A stretch of 64,000 nt of DNA from Sweltsa coloradensis (GCA_024449915.1 JAMZAV010000160.1:124001-188000); one strand, 5' to 3'; numbered from the stretch's first letter, positions 12,083 to 24,984 are shown. Notes: generated by a model from the letters alone, not told the origin. Numbers and translations: made by a program.

Positions 12083-12795
12083 GGGAAACCTGCCCAGGGT
12101 GCAATGCATGCCCCTCTTCAGGTAACTAGATGCATTGGAGTTAGGACACTTGTAACGCATTAACGACTGAGGAAAACGTCGGAAAAACTTCAGTCAGGAT
12201 TGCCGGTCTCGACGCAGGGGCGTAGGAACGGGGGGGGATGGGGGGAAACTCCCCCCCCACTTGTTGGCTTGACCCCCCCAGTGGGGGGGTCAAGCTAGGT
12301 ATGGGTGTCATTTTCTAACTTATAACTTGTTGGGTGATTTTTAGGATTTTTATTACAGTCGGGCTTGCAAACAAAAAGGAAGGTTTTTGTTAACATTTTT
12401 TAGAAAGATTCAGTATAAGAGACGTGATTTGCGAGACTAGACTAGCCATCTGATTATAGACTAATATTCATTATATTTTGTGTGCAATGTTTTCACTCCC
12501 AAGCAGACTGTGACTGTCGACCGATTTTAGTCAGGTAATCAATCTCAGCAATATAGCTTCAAAATGTAACCTTATTCATAATTAAATTCGCCTGAAACGT
12601 GTTTAGGCACTACAAGGCACTTTGAAAAAAATCTCGCTACGGCGAAAAAGCCTCCGGCGGCAGACCCCGGTTGCCACCAACTCGTAGTCACTTGAGTGGA
12701 CCCCCACTACAAAAATAGTTCCTTCGCCACTGTCTCGACGGAATTCGAACCTGGAACCTCCCGAATCAGAGTCGCGCAGCTAACACTGTCGGTGT
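12083..12795 (-). mobile_element. tRNA-derived SINE, family A copy 4 (reverse), split by a hAT MITE
   Basis: Left half 12083-12214 (gggaaacctgcccagggtgc... to gattgccggtctcgacg). Right half from 12733 with the B box complement (ggaattcgaacctggaacctccc) and the A-box area. The two halves join perfectly once the 518-bp insertion and one copy of tctcgacg are removed, so the SINE is older than the MITE. Confidence 0.9.
12215..12732. mobile_element. hAT-type MITE inside SINE copy 4, with exact 8-bp target duplication
   Basis: Termini CAGGGGCGTAGGAAC and, inverted, CAGTGGCGAAGGAAC (13 of 15 matching). It is flanked by perfect tctcgacg duplications at 12207-12214 and 12733-12740. The 8-bp duplication and CAG start identify the hAT superfamily. 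There is no transposase. G and C homopolymer runs lie near the left end (12231-12299). Confidence 0.93.
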
Positions 12796-13782
12796 AAAAT
12801 AATCGTTCCGTTGTTATCAATGAATACATAAAACAATGGGGAATACATCAACTATTCATCTGCGATTCTTGGTAACATAAAATAAAAAAAATTAAGTTGT
12901 ATATTGAAATATGTAATCACTGGCTACTTTAGTACGAGCATGCCTTGGTTTGTAAGTCACTAGTGCTTTGTAAGTGCTTTTAAGATGTTAGCTCGGTTTA
13001 GTGTGCTGTTTCCACTATATAACATGCTTTATCTGCAGTTCGTTCATGTTTCTTTTGTCGGTACACTCGGAATAAAACTAACTAGCTAAGCTACTGCAGG
13101 AAATATTTAGGAAGAAACAGCACGCGCACAGATAGAAACATTAAACAAAAACTGCCAACAAGCATCACTAGTATTAAAAGCAGATTTGATAAACTATGGG
13201 GGGCCCTACCCCGGACTTCCGCCAACACCAAAAATACCAAGCCAACACATCAGACCATCTAGGATTCTAGTTCATATTTTTATGGGTCCTGTTTGAATTG
13301 AGTACATCTCCGACCGCGTAGCCTTAGCAAAAAAAGACAGCTTTTTATAAACCATACATTTTGTTTTATTGTTTATTTTTAAGCGTGTGCGTAGTTGGAG
13401 TTGCTAGAACGAAGGTAAAAACTGGTCTCTTGAGAAGGGCAGGCACCTTGATCCTAACCTTGACCACTAACTACCTGTGCACAGCTTCACAAGGCTAACC
13501 TTTGAACTGACCAATCGCACAATCCTATGCATCGTTAGCCAATCATAATCTCTCGATTACTCAAGAGTTTTTAACCTCTTTTTTCTTTTTCTTTAAATAC
13601 ATATTTTTCCTTTGTTTAATAGTCTACCTTGAACCATAAGTTAATTGATTTGAGAGTATTTTAAAATAAAAACGATATTCTTCCTTCAGATCAAACCGTG
13701 ACCATTGCTGCAATAGGTGGACGGCGCGACAGGATACTTTGTCGTTTTGGTGTTGAGGTGTGGTGTGAAACGTGTTTCACAT
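12796..13782. other. Non-coding, no feature recognised
   Basis: AT-rich sequence between two hAT insertions. No exon, tRNA-like or terminal-repeat signature found. Confidence 0.4.
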
Positions 13783-14751
13783 CAGTGGCGTAGCAACATT
13801 TCTGGGCCCCCCCGCGACTTGCGCGGAATAGCTGGGGTCTGGGGCGCAGCCCCAGCCGCCGGAGGCATTCACACCGTAGGTGAAAAATTTTTTTGGGCCC
13901 TTCATTATGTTTGATGGCCTAAAACGCGATTTCGATGACATCCCTAATACATTTATAGACTAAAACCATTATGTTATATTAATAATATCAACACCAATAA
14001 TGATAAATGAAAACACCCCAGAAAATACACATTTTAAACTTGCATACATTTACGTACACACACCAATCAACAAATTTAACGACAAAAATTAGTGGATGGA
14101 TTACTTGCATCACTTTTAAATAATAATATAAAAAATAATCACTTACCTACTTATGATAATACTGATGATGTTGTTGATGTTGATTAAAATGAGTGTGAAG
14201 TCATTGTCATAGGATCACTTGAAGTGTGAATGAAATGTCAATGAACTGATAATTTCATGCCATCATCGAAACGTCGCTAAATGGACCGCGTTATATACTA
14301 TGTGAAAGGAGATTTCTCTGAAAAGGCATTTTGTTAATATCCCCGTTCAAAAGAATCTGGAATTGGAATCTTACTAATACGACCCAGTTCTTTATAAAAT
14401 TAAAAAAAGATTGACAGAACTGAGAGTAGTCATGTCACAGATGATTGGCCATGTTCAACTCGGGTGATTTGACAAAATTGTGCAAATTGTTTATAGGTGT
14501 GCATTTTTGAAGTAAATATGTGGAAAATTGGTTTCACGGTTCATTCGCCTCTTGTCAACTTGAACTAATGCGTATTTTTTTTTACAAAAGATGTAATTTT
14601 TGGGGTAAGTTCTGCGAGAGATTTTTTACTTCAAAATTCATTTCGAAAGATAAAGGGGCCCTCTGTAGCCTGACAGGGGCCCCGAGGGCCCCAGTCAGGC
14701 CAGGGCCCCCCCGCAGTCGCGGGGGCTGCGGGGGCGGTAGCTACGCCACTG
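13783..14751. mobile_element. Non-autonomous hAT element (969 bp), exact 8-bp target duplication
   Basis: Ends CAGTGGCGTAGC and, inverted, CAGTGGCGTAGC (12 of 12 matching). Flanked by tttcacat at 13775-13782 and 14752-14759. G/C-rich subterminal blocks (gggcccccccgcg and gcgggggctgcggggg) frame an AT-rich interior. No transposase frame. Open frames at 13717-13914 and 14520-14786 lie in this element and are not genes. Confidence 0.93.
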
Positions 14752-14759
14752 TTTCACAT

Positions 14760-15672
14760 GCCACAACTTGTCTAAATTATCCATAATTTCTTTTACAAGG
14801 AGTTGTGTCTAAGATTTTCACTCCTAGGTGAAAATATAATGTACGTTGATATTTCCATTACACCTTCCTTTGTGCAATTTTGGTGAACACCTAACTTGAC
14901 TTGGTGCTTTAAAAATCACCTTTCCGGCCAAAACAAGACGTAACAAGTATAAATCAGTACCGGCATTAGTTTTTTTTTTATACTTCATAAATCATACTTC
15001 ACACTTCATTTTTCACTTCATTTCATTTTTTTCATAATCTGTAACTAATTTCACTTATTGTTAAATTAAATGTAATTTGTATAAATGTAAATTAATTTCA
15101 ATTTTTGTTATTCTGTGTCTTCTGGCAATCTTAATGTAAAAGCAGAGCTTTGTTTAAAATATAAATAAAGTTGATATTAGTTCGTTAGCTATTTGACCCG
15201 GAAATATAATGTTTATTGTGTCTGGCGTGGCCGGACGAAGATGAGGGGACCCTCGTCGAAAATTCGCCGAGAACGGGAAAAAACAGTGACTTTGGTAAGT
15301 GAGTTTAAAAAAACACTCAATAAACATAAATAAAGTTGTACTATCGAACAGTCTTTGGATAAAATTGGTCGGATCGTTTGAAAGTTGAAACACCCCTACC
15401 ATTTTAATAAAACATTTTTTAGCGTGTTGTAGTATTTACTTATTTACTTAGTATAGCAAGAGTTAAATATTCAGTCAAAACAAAACAGGAGTAATATATT
15501 GTTTTACTTATTCCCTAAAAATAGCTATTGGCAAACCTTGCTTTAGGTAGGTTTTTTGTATTGTATTTTCTTTTTTAATTATAGACAGTTCGCAAATTAT
15601 GTTTACCGAAGTGGGATTCTAGCATTTACCTAGAAGATATCACTATGAATTTTTAGTTCTACTTCTATGGTT
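14760..15672. other. AT-rich non-coding, no feature recognised
   Basis: Low-complexity T-rich tracts and no supportable gene. The - strand open frame at 15154-15402 has no family resemblance. Confidence 0.4.
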
Positions 15673-15680
15673 GGATCCAG

Positions 15681-16109
15681 CCTGCTCGTAGGAACTCTTT
15701 CTCGTTTGGGAGGGGAACAAAAAACCTTCTGCTGAGTTCTTGGGAAAAGGGACAAAGCACGGGGAGTTAGGGGGGCAGAGACCCCCAACTACAGCGCCGC
15801 GGGTAAAAAGTTTGAAAATCGGGTTTTTAGAGTGTTTGGTGCGTTCTAGAAAAAAATAAGTGGGCTGAATGCAATACCAAATTAATGAATTTTTGCACAG
15901 TAAAAACTATTAAAAAAGCATTGGAATAGTGACGAGATAGACCAACATCCAACAATAATACAAAATTGTCGAAATTGTTGGTCTTTATTCTTCATTAGGG
16001 GGTGTAACTGTAAGGTAAGGGAAAGGGAAGTGGAGATTACGCTCAGCAAGAGGGGGAAGTCACGGTAAAAAGTGAGGGGATTCCCCCATCCTTCCTTCCT
16101 ACGCGCCTG
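15681..16109. mobile_element. Diverged hAT MITE of the same terminal family
   Basis: Ends cctgctcgtaggaac and, inverted, caggcgcgtaggaag resemble the termini of the 12215 and 13783 elements. The flanks ggatccag (15673-15680) and gatccaac (16110-16117) look like a worn, slightly offset 8-bp duplication. Interior GC-rich motifs (acccccaactacagcgccgc) fit the family. Confidence 0.65.
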
Positions 16110-16256
16110 GATCCAACCCTGGTCTTTGGGAGGGGGGCAGTGAGCTTGTTTGGAGGCTATGATCGTTGTAAGGAGCAGAACCGGGAATGGTCCCAGCCTA
16201 TTTAATACCTATTTGGTTTAAATTACATATTTTCACATTTTTATTATACCCTAATA

Positions 16257-17013
16257 ATTGGATGAGCGAAGCGAAGACTTCAATTTCACTGACCCCCAAA
16301 AAATTTAGCTCGGGTGTTTTTTTTTTGTTTGTTTTTTTGTCTGTTTGTTAACTCTCTACCAGGCAAACGGCATATCCGATCTTGATGAAAATTTGACAGG
16401 ACCTTCGAAATCTCTGAACTTAGAGGTGTATTGTTTTTGGGTACAATCGAAGAAATATTTCTCATGAATATCGTACTTTTACGATTTTTTTCGATTTTTA
16501 GTGCGATATTTTCGTAACATTTGGGTTAATTCTGACCAAACGGGTGGGGCTACAACGTTCATATTATACATGGACATTAAGGTTATGGTGATGTAGTACC
16601 TTTTGAAAGAAAAAAGTTGAAAAAGTTAGCCAGAATTCATAGAAATAAAGCTCTTAATATAAGTTTTTTGAATTTTTGTGCGATATTTTCGTGCCATTTG
16701 GGCCAATTCTGACCAAACGGGTGGGGCTTCAACGTTCGTATTATACATGGACATTAAGGTTATGGTGATGTAGTACCTTTTAAAAGAAAAAGTTTAAATA
16801 GTTAGCCAATATCTATATAAATAAAGCTTTTAATATAAGTTTTTTACGGTAAATAAAACAAATTGACAAGAAACAATAGAAACTTGACAACAATCACCTA
16901 CAATGCGTGCGCAGCAAAACAAAGCACTTGCAAAAGTAAAGATATCCCACGCAAACTTAAAACTTTTAAAAAAGCTCATCCATCAACGCGGCGGGACTTG
17001 AGCGTTTTCCTAG
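16257..17013 (+). mobile_element. Helitron/Helentron-like non-autonomous element, copy 1
   Basis: 5' end ATTGGATGAGCG... and 3' end ...AACGCGGCGGGACTTGAGCGTTTTCCTAG followed by T, where AACGC/GCGTT forms a terminal stem before CTAG (CTRR-like). A subterminal GCTCATCC near 16974 is the inverse of the 5' GGATGAGC. The interior holds two tandem units of about 175 bp (16500-16850). There is no target duplication and no Rep/helicase. Confidence 0.75.
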
Positions 17014-17549
17014 TGTATAAAACATACATTGTATTGTAAGCAGTAAGCGGTATGTCGTATCCATGGGAATCATTTTTGGGCGGGGGGTTCTTTTCAAAAC
17101 TAAGCGGTGCCTGGGGTAAAGATTCAGCTGTGCCAAGAAACGTTTAAAACTCAACGAGATTTATGATGGCGTACAGTCGAAAACTGACCCTTCAAGACTA
17201 ATTATAATTGTTTTGCATTTCTTTTGTCGAAAGTGATTAGTGATCTGCAACATTTTGTTTTCATTATTTGTTTTTATTTGTGTACATTATTGTTCAGTTT
17301 AGTACTGCGATTATTTCGAGGTCGATGAAGGTATTCGCACGTTTGGGATAGTTGCGGTATGAACCAAGTCGTAAATGCCAGTAATAAAACATTACTAATC
17401 TTTACACCTATACACCTTACCTTTTTAACGCTTATCTAGAGTAAATGACGAAAAACAACATAACTTGCCTGCAGTGACAGTGATCTTTCCATATTACCGT
17501 GTGTCCTAATACTTGGACCAAATATTTGTTATATTGCCACGTATATTTT

Positions 17550-17640
17550 CATTTGGCCGACGTTTCGATAAGATTTCACTCGTCTTCTTCAGGACCAATA
17601 CAACTTCAAATATAAAATACGAATACATTACTATTGATAA
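17550..17640 (-). repeat. Penelope-type LTR fragment
   Basis: On the - strand: ggtcctgaagaagacgagtg...cgaaacgtcggcc. The 'CTGAAGA ... CGAAACGT' layout is typical of Penelope-like element repeats, which often carry hammerhead ribozyme motifs. No reverse transcriptase is nearby. Confidence 0.5.
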
Positions 17641-17880
17641 ATACGAACAAAAGAAATCACTGTACATAATGACAAATTAAAACAATTCAAAGATAAGTCA
17701 CTGCAAAGCTTGTCGTTGTATATTTTTACATATATATATATAACATATGATATCTTATGAAAATATATATGTTTTGAGGTAAAACTGGGTGTGTTTTATA
17801 ATAAAATAATATTTTATTACTGACCTTTCATAGGATTTCACCTAGCTTTATCAAGGTTTATCAAGGTATAAAAATATATA

Positions 17881-18945
17881 TGACATAATTAATTCTTTCG
17901 AGTTTCCGAGTTACAATAAGTTTTATTACCAATGTTTTGGGCAGATCTCCCCTGCTCATTATCAAGGTCATACAAATTAAAAACATAAGTAGGTAATTGA
18001 AAAATAATTAATTGGATGAGCGTAGCGAGCGAAGTGAGTGAAGCGAAGACTTCAATTTCACTGACCCCCAAAAAATTTAGCTCGGGTGTTTTTTTTTGTT
18101 TGTTTTTTTTTGTTTTTTTGTATTTTTGTCTGTTTGTTCGCTCTCTACCGGGCAAACGGCATATGCGATCTTGATGAAAATTTGACACGACCTTCGAAAT
18201 CTCTGAACTTAGACTTGCTACGTTTTTAGGTACAATCGAAGAAATATTTCTCATGAATATCGTACTTTTACGATTTTTTTCGATTTTTAGTGCGATATTT
18301 TCGTGACATTTGGGCCGATTCTGACCAAACTGGGGCTACAACGTTCATATTTCACATGGACATTAAGGTGTATTACTTTCTGAAAGAAAAAGTTGAAAAA
18401 GTTAGCCAGAATCTATAGAAATAAAGCTTTTAATATAAGTTTTTTGATTTTTTGTACGATATTTTCGTGTCATTTGGGCCAGTTGTGACCAAACGGGTGG
18501 GGCTACAACGTTCATATTATACATGGACATTAAGGTTATGGTGATGTAGTACCTTTTGAAAGAAAAAGTTGAAAAAGCTAGCCAGAATCCATAGAAATAG
18601 AGCTTTTAATATAAGTTTTTTACGGTAAATTGTACCAATTGACAAGAAACAAAAGAAACTTGACAACAATCACCAATAATACGTAGGCAGCAAAACAAAG
18701 CACTTGCAAAAGTAAAGATATCCCACGTAAACTAAAAACTTTAAAAAGCTCATCCATCAACGCGGCGGGACTTTAGCGTTTTCCTACTTAAAAATAATAA
18801 AGTAATTGTTTACTTTATGTTTTTAATTAATTTGTATGTCGTTACCTTGATAATGGGTAGGGAGATCTGCCCGAAACGTTGGTAATTATACACTTTTAAC
18901 TCGGAAATTCGAAATAATTAATTATGTCACATTATAATATCCAAG
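17881..18945. mobile_element. Penelope-type inverted repeat pair interrupted by Helitron-like copy 2
   Basis: Left arm about 17881-18010 (cataattaattctttcgag, accaatgttttgggcagatc, ttatcaaggt). Right arm about 18790-18945 (accttgataatgggtaggg, gatctgcccgaaacgttggt, cgaaataattaattatgtc) is its inverse. 'GATCTGCCCGAAACGTTGG' has the same layout as the arms of the 35213 element, so the two are related. Confidence 0.65.
18012..18786 (+). mobile_element. Helitron/Helentron-like element, copy 2 (inside the Penelope-type inverted repeat)
   Basis: Starts attggatgagcgtagcgagc with an expanded GCGAGCGAAGTGA microrepeat, then the family T-run, the two internal units, and the terminal stem ending ttttcctac (CTAG mutated to CTAC). 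It sits between inverted arms 17881-18010 and 18790-18945. Confidence 0.75.
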
Positions 18946-19075
18946 AAAATCTACGTAAAAACATATATATTTCAAATTTGATTTCTATGTACGCACGCGC
19001 ACAATCTTACACTTTTGTGATCACAACACAAACATGCCCACCCACTAATACGTAAAAGACTATGACTATGTAATT

Positions 19076-19855
19076 ATTGGATGAGCGTAGCGAGCGAAGT
19101 GAGTGAAGCGAAGACTTCAATTTCACTAACCCCCCAAAAATTTAGCTCGGGTGTTTTTTTTTTTTTTTTGTTTGTTTGTTTGTTTTTCCGTCTGTTTGTT
19201 CGCTCTCTACCGGGCAAACGGCATATGCGATCTTGATGAAAATTTGACAGGACCTTCGAAATCTCTGAACTTAGACTTGCCACGTTTTTGGGTACAATCG
19301 AAGAAATATTTCTCATGAATATCGTACTTTTACGATTTTTTTCGATTTTTTGTGCGATATTTTCGTGCCATTTGGGCCAATTCTGACCAAACGGGTTAGG
19401 CTACAACGTTCATATTATACATGGACTTTAAGGTTATGGTGATGTAGTACATTTTGAAAGAAAAAGTTGAAAAAGTTAGCCAGAATCTATAGAAATAAAG
19501 CTTTTAATATAAGTTTTTTGATTTTTTGTGCGATATTTTCGTGGCGTTTGGGCCAATTCTGACCAAACGGGTGGGGCTACAACGTTCATATTATACATGG
19601 ACATTAAGGTTATGGTGATGTAGTACCTTTTGAAAGAAAAAGTTAAAAAAGTTAGCCAGAATCCATAGAATAAAGCTTTTAATATAAGTTTTTTAAGGTT
19701 AATAATACCAATTGACAAGAAACAATAGAAACTTGACAACAATCACCTACAATGCGTAGGCAACAAAACAAAGCACTTGCAAAAGTTAAGATATCCCACG
19801 CAGACTAAAAACTTTAAAAAGCTCATCCATCAACGCGGCGGGACTTTAGCGTTTT
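19076..19855 (+). mobile_element. Helitron/Helentron-like element, copy 3
   Basis: Same architecture as copy 2, beginning attggatgagcgtagcgagc. The 3' stem is intact (aacgcggcgggactttagcg), but the final CTAG has decayed into a T run, so the right border is approximate. Confidence 0.73.
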
Positions 19856-22800
19856 TTTAAGTAATATTTTAACATTTTATCAATTTAAAATAGCGTGAAC
19901 AGAATCCTGGTTCCATCAACTTTCCCTTATTGCTACTTATTTAAACGAACTTACCCTTTACAATATAATATAACATAACAAATGTAATTCATTCTTCTAA
20001 GAATGAAATCTTGCCTTAGACACTACCGATTAAATCCATAGTTATGTCACGAGACTCAAATTTACATTGTTACTGAGCAAACGAAATATTCCAATTTTTA
20101 GGTGACAATTCTGATTTTATAATTATTAGAACTGAACACAAATTACAAACTTTATTTTCCACATTAAATTTCATGTAGACTTAATTAAAATTTTCAGTTT
20201 GAATATATTTACTTAGCCCGAATGACTGATCAGTCAATTTAGGGCATTTTCTCTGTTAACGTAATATGTTTCTGGTTGTTCTAATCTTTATAGCCAGGTT
20301 CGATTTGTTTGTAGAATATTTCTCTATTTGTCGACTATATCTTAAAACGCATTATTGTATTGTAATAGTTGTCAAATAAATAAATAAACTACCAAACTTA
20401 CATCACTCTTATGTCTTTGTGTTTTAAATGAATCCAAAGCGCATAGATACCTACTGAAGATTTAACCCCCTAGTAGTTTCCCAGTCTGTCACCGCGCCAC
20501 CGTACGGTACTCCTGCAGACTGGCAGTCTACTAGCCCGCATTACACATCCGCAGATACACACAAACATTGTGATAGCGCGAAAAAACTTTTTCTTTGAGA
20601 CTGTCATTTGCGTTTGTAATACCAAGTAACGTTTGGAATTTTTATCGACTTTGATGGTTTCCTTCTCAATAGTTTGGTTTGTGTTTTATTTATTTTTCTC
20701 GAGAATGTTTAGGCCTACATTATTTTAAGAACAGTTGGTGATTTTACCTGAGGAAGTAGATACAAATAAGAACGAGATAGCGTGGATGAACGTCAGGCTT
20801 GGTCATATAGACCCGGGTGGGGTCCTCCTACCACTATCTACCCGACTTCATTGCTGGATGTAGGCTCGGATATTTTTTTATTATTTCACGTTTCAAGCGG
20901 TCATTGGTTTTGGCGTTGCGAACCTGCCACATGGCATTAGTTAGGTATTTAATTCGATGGATTCCAATGCCATAAAGAATATGTGTTTACTTTTCCTTCA
21001 ACGTGATGTGAATGAAAATAATCCTACCATCCTTCTGTACAGAAAGAATGTCAGTTACATAATAATTATTGTAAAATCCATTAGTATTTCCCTTCAAGAA
21101 TAGCTCTCCAATCCAATGGTGTTATAAGAACGCGGGAGAAATAATCATAACAAACATAGCTGCTACGCGACAAAACATCCCGTCTCGTCAAAGTTTTAAT
21201 TTATAAAAATAACATAATTTTTTAAAGAGTATTTAAAGTCTATCCTATTCATTTATAAAAACTGATTTACGACGTACAATAACTAGAACTAAGTACATAA
21301 ATGCACACAAAATTTAGTAAATTTTGAAAAGATAATATTACAGCAACTAACTTATATAAAATAAATAAAAAGCGGAAAAAATTATTTATTAGACGATACC
21401 GCTCAAACGAATATGAGGAAATCCAAACGAAAGACTTGGCTCAGCGATTAGCATACGAGCTACAACTCGGCAGTCGTGCGTCTCCCGGCAATCTTGATGT
21501 TATATGTGTGTTGTCGAAGTCCAGAAAGTATGTTCACTTTGTATTCATGTTCTCATGACAAATCGTTATTACACCGTACCCATTGTTACATGATGTGTTA
21601 TATCTATCCATAACATGGTTTAAAGAAATAGTTAAATCGTACTAAAAGTTTTATATTGCTACAACCACAAATGAACAAGATACAATGATTTGAAATGAAC
21701 TTCTCTGATCTCTGGGAGCACCTTCTCAAAAAGTGGTTCATACAAAATCGCTCGATTCTTATTACCTTCGTGTATTTTATGTGTATAAAAACTGTCCTTC
21801 ACTTTTATTTTGGTTTAAGGAACTAGAAGTGAAATTATATTCTGGAGATTGGCAAAGATAAAAACGCCCTAGGGTTATGAAACTTAATTGTACGTTGCAA
21901 AACATTTCTTAATAATGACGCAGGGTGGTTTGAAGCAAGGTTTATGAGGCTTATTTGTAAGTCAATTGCAGGAAGCGCTGTCGTATAACAATAGATTGCA
22001 ATATTTAATGAGTCTAGGTCACGTGAAACAAGACTGTGACAATATATTATTGTATGAATCGGAAGATGTTGCAGTCGTACATACTTGATTCACTGATGGA
22101 TGCGGTAAGTTCTGAACTTGAGCACTTGGCCAGGAAATGAGACGAGAGTTTTACACAGAGTAGGCCCTACTCAGGGTCTACCGCCGAACAATATAATATT
22201 ATACGGAAACATGATGAGTCGCTATTTCCAATTTCTTCGTGTGTTTATTTCGATATTGTGATTGATCATTTTTTTGTAGATCAGCTTGGAAAAACATTTT
22301 ATTTTGAGTTTATACCTCTGCAGTTGTTGCCCACACCGGTGTAGGTCTCCACCTGCGTTTCTTCTGATCTGCCCACTGGCAATCCTGACTGAATATGTTT
22401 TCAAGTGTTTTTAGTGGACCGTGGATCTATCCTCACACAAGAGGTCGAACGTCCCGGATGGCAAGTTTCATCCAGTGGTATATTTTATTTCTTAGTTGAT
22501 GACCACAGTAAATAATTGTACTTAATTATTGCTTATGGAAGGGCATCCACAAAGATTTGTTTCATTCCCACAATGCACACCACAAAAACACTTGTCTGGA
22601 GCGCGTCTACTAGCATTTTTTCAATTGATGCTTTTCTAATTGGCGTAGTAATGTCTATGATTTAGATGATTGTGTGAATCTATAGACACTTTCTGCAAAC
22701 CACCAATTAACTTCTCTCGTGACTGCTTTGTTTATATTATTATAAACCAAGAGTTCCAAGAAATTCGACCGACAGTTCACCTTGAACGAAAAATGAAAAT

Positions 22801-23640
22801 AATTAAATTCGAATACTCAAGTTGCAGTCCTCGCTGTACGTTTGCCGCGATCACTACGCTCATCCAATAATGCAACAAAACTTCAATTCTAGCTATAGAG
22901 TTTATGAACCGAAAATAAATAAATATTGTATGATACTTTTTTTGTTGTTATTTTACAGAGGTATTACGCTGTAGAGTGTTGATAATGTAACTAATAAAAA
23001 ATCATTTTGTGTTTCCAAGTATAACTTATTAGTTCAAAAAAGACAAGAAGAAGTGAATAAAATTACATTTCATATTTGCTTATTTATTTTGCAAATGATA
23101 GACATTAAGATTGAAATACAAATTGAATGGAAAAATTCGGTATCACTGAATTAAAATTAAAAATAATGGAAAAATTCGGCATCACTGAATTAAAATTAAA
23201 AATAATTGGTGCCAAATCTTCCCTGTGCCTACTAACATTAATACTGCACTTGTTACGCCTCTGAAAGGTAGGCTAGACATCTGCCCCCCACCCCCCCCCC
23301 TTCCATTCCCCTATTATCATAGGCTGATAGTGTAGCATAGCAGTGTAGTGTATAGTCCGCCGGTACAAATACTAACTTTGTACCGGGGGAAGAAAAAAAT
23401 CGTACATGCAATACAAGATATAAACGAGGACATTTTTTAAAAGTATGTCAGTTTGTAGACAAGAGTATGTGCTACAAATAGAAACAAAAATGAACCTTCC
23501 AACCCAAACATTATGAGCAGGAATTTGTCCGGGGTGTACGTCATTAATTTCAAAATAATCGTCTAGGCCTATTTTGGGCGTACTGCTTAATAAAAAAATA
23601 AATGAAATATAGTTTAGGCGATTTCAGATGATCATAATTG
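19856..23640. other. AT-rich non-coding region with SINE relics
   Basis: No gene recognised. There is a SINE family A head relic (ttggctcagcgattagcata...tctcccggcaatc, about 21436-21495) and a second relic near 22335-22400 (cactggcaatcctgactgaa). A 'tatttaaagtctatcctattca' fragment near 21228 resembles the 3' end of the 53211 SINE. A 40-bp tandem duplication lies at 23126-23205. Confidence 0.5.
23126..23205. repeat. 40-bp tandem duplication
   Basis: Two adjacent copies of a unit starting atggaaaaattcggyatcac and ending ttaaaattaaaaata, one mismatch apart. Confidence 0.9.
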
Positions 23641-23649
23641 ATAAACAAC

Positions 23650-23885
23650 GTCCGTTTTTTTCGGGTTGTTTCGGGTTCGAATCCCGTCGAAACCGGAAAT
23701 CCTGACTGAAGGTTATTTCCGAGGTTTTCCTCAGTCGTTAATGCGAATGCAAGGGATTGAGTCCTCTTAAACAGCCCTCGGGCATCCCTTCACAATGTCC
23801 TATCCGCAACATACCTAGTTAGACACCTGAAGAGGGGCATGAATTGCACCCTGGGCAGGATTCCCACGAAAAATTAATTATTATA
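23650..23885 (+). mobile_element. tRNA-derived SINE, family A copy 5
   Basis: B box tcgggttcgaatcccgtcg, then ccggaaatcctgactgaagg, cctcagtcgttaatgcgaa, cttaaacagccctcgggcat and the 3' signature gaagaggggcatgaattgca...ggcaggattcccacga. This is the cleanest full-body copy in the window. Its A-box end is lost in AT-rich sequence. Confidence 0.85.
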
Positions 23886-24984
23886 ATTAGGCCGATAGAT
23901 AAGAGAGAGCATTGCCCAAGCTATATATTTTATTTTATTTTTACGAAAACTAGTTCTCATCTTTATTGGGATAGGCCTACTACTCCCATAATCGCACTTT
24001 ATAGCACACATAAAATAGCATATTTTTTATAACAATATCAGTGAACACAAATATTGTAAAATAAGTAAAAGACAGGTGGTAATTTTGTTAATAACACTGA
24101 GCGAACGAGCAATTTATTTCTCTCACATGCAAATTTTAAATTTCAAAATATTGTTGGTCTCGGCAAGATTTCTTCAAGACCTTCAAACCTAAATTTATAC
24201 ACTACAATAACAAGTGAACAATAATAATTTAATGGGCATTAAAATAAATATTTTATTGTTACCAGTTTACTACTTGATAACCTTCAAACATGCACTTAAC
24301 ACGATTTTAGCACCAGAATTACTTCATAAAACAGTTTTCAATATGGTTATTACTGCAATTACTAATACAATTTGCGTTTTTTTTTTTTACACCAGGGATG
24401 AGCTATCACCAGCAGCACGACATACAAAATACTTTTGCCCACTTCATCGTGTTTTTTTGCTGTTTCTTTTAGCTTTTTGTATATGAAACACGAAGAAGGC
24501 TTGAGAGAAACGCGTCAATACCTATGTCGGTGCCCAAAATCGAACTTTTCATCGTGTAGATACTCAAAATAAATAACTTGGGTATACTACCAAACCTCGG
24601 ACGAGCTCGTGGAAAGCGAAGGATTTACTGAATTACTGATGGGCTTATGATTTTTATAATACGTTATTTATTTATATATTTTATTAACTCAACCAAAAGT
24701 ATAAGTTACAGATACAGCTAGAACCCTTGATTTACTTATGATCGATGGTGCATACATAGTAGGCATACTACAAGCATGGGTATACGGGAGCAGGCCTATA
24801 ACCTTTAGCTATAACCAAACAGATTGTCAAAGAAGCATTCAAACTTATAATTCGCCTCGCGTTGATATTTTTAGTGGCAGAGCTGGGTTAGCTTAAATTT
24901 AAAAATTTTACATCGCTTGTTATTACATTGAGTAATGGTGGAGGTGCTTGGTAATGAATTTTCAAACTTCCTGGGGGGCTAGCC
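23886..24984. other. AT-rich non-coding, possible Penelope relic
   Basis: No gene recognised. The segment gttggtctcggcaagatttc / ttcaagacc (about 24153-24182) is reminiscent of Penelope-type repeats when read on the - strand, but too short to classify. Confidence 0.35.

Noticed and set aside
17550..17600. Hammerhead ribozyme in the Penelope-type fragment
   Set aside because: CTGAAGA and CGAAAC core words are in the right order, but I could not establish convincing stems by eye, so no ribozyme is annotated.
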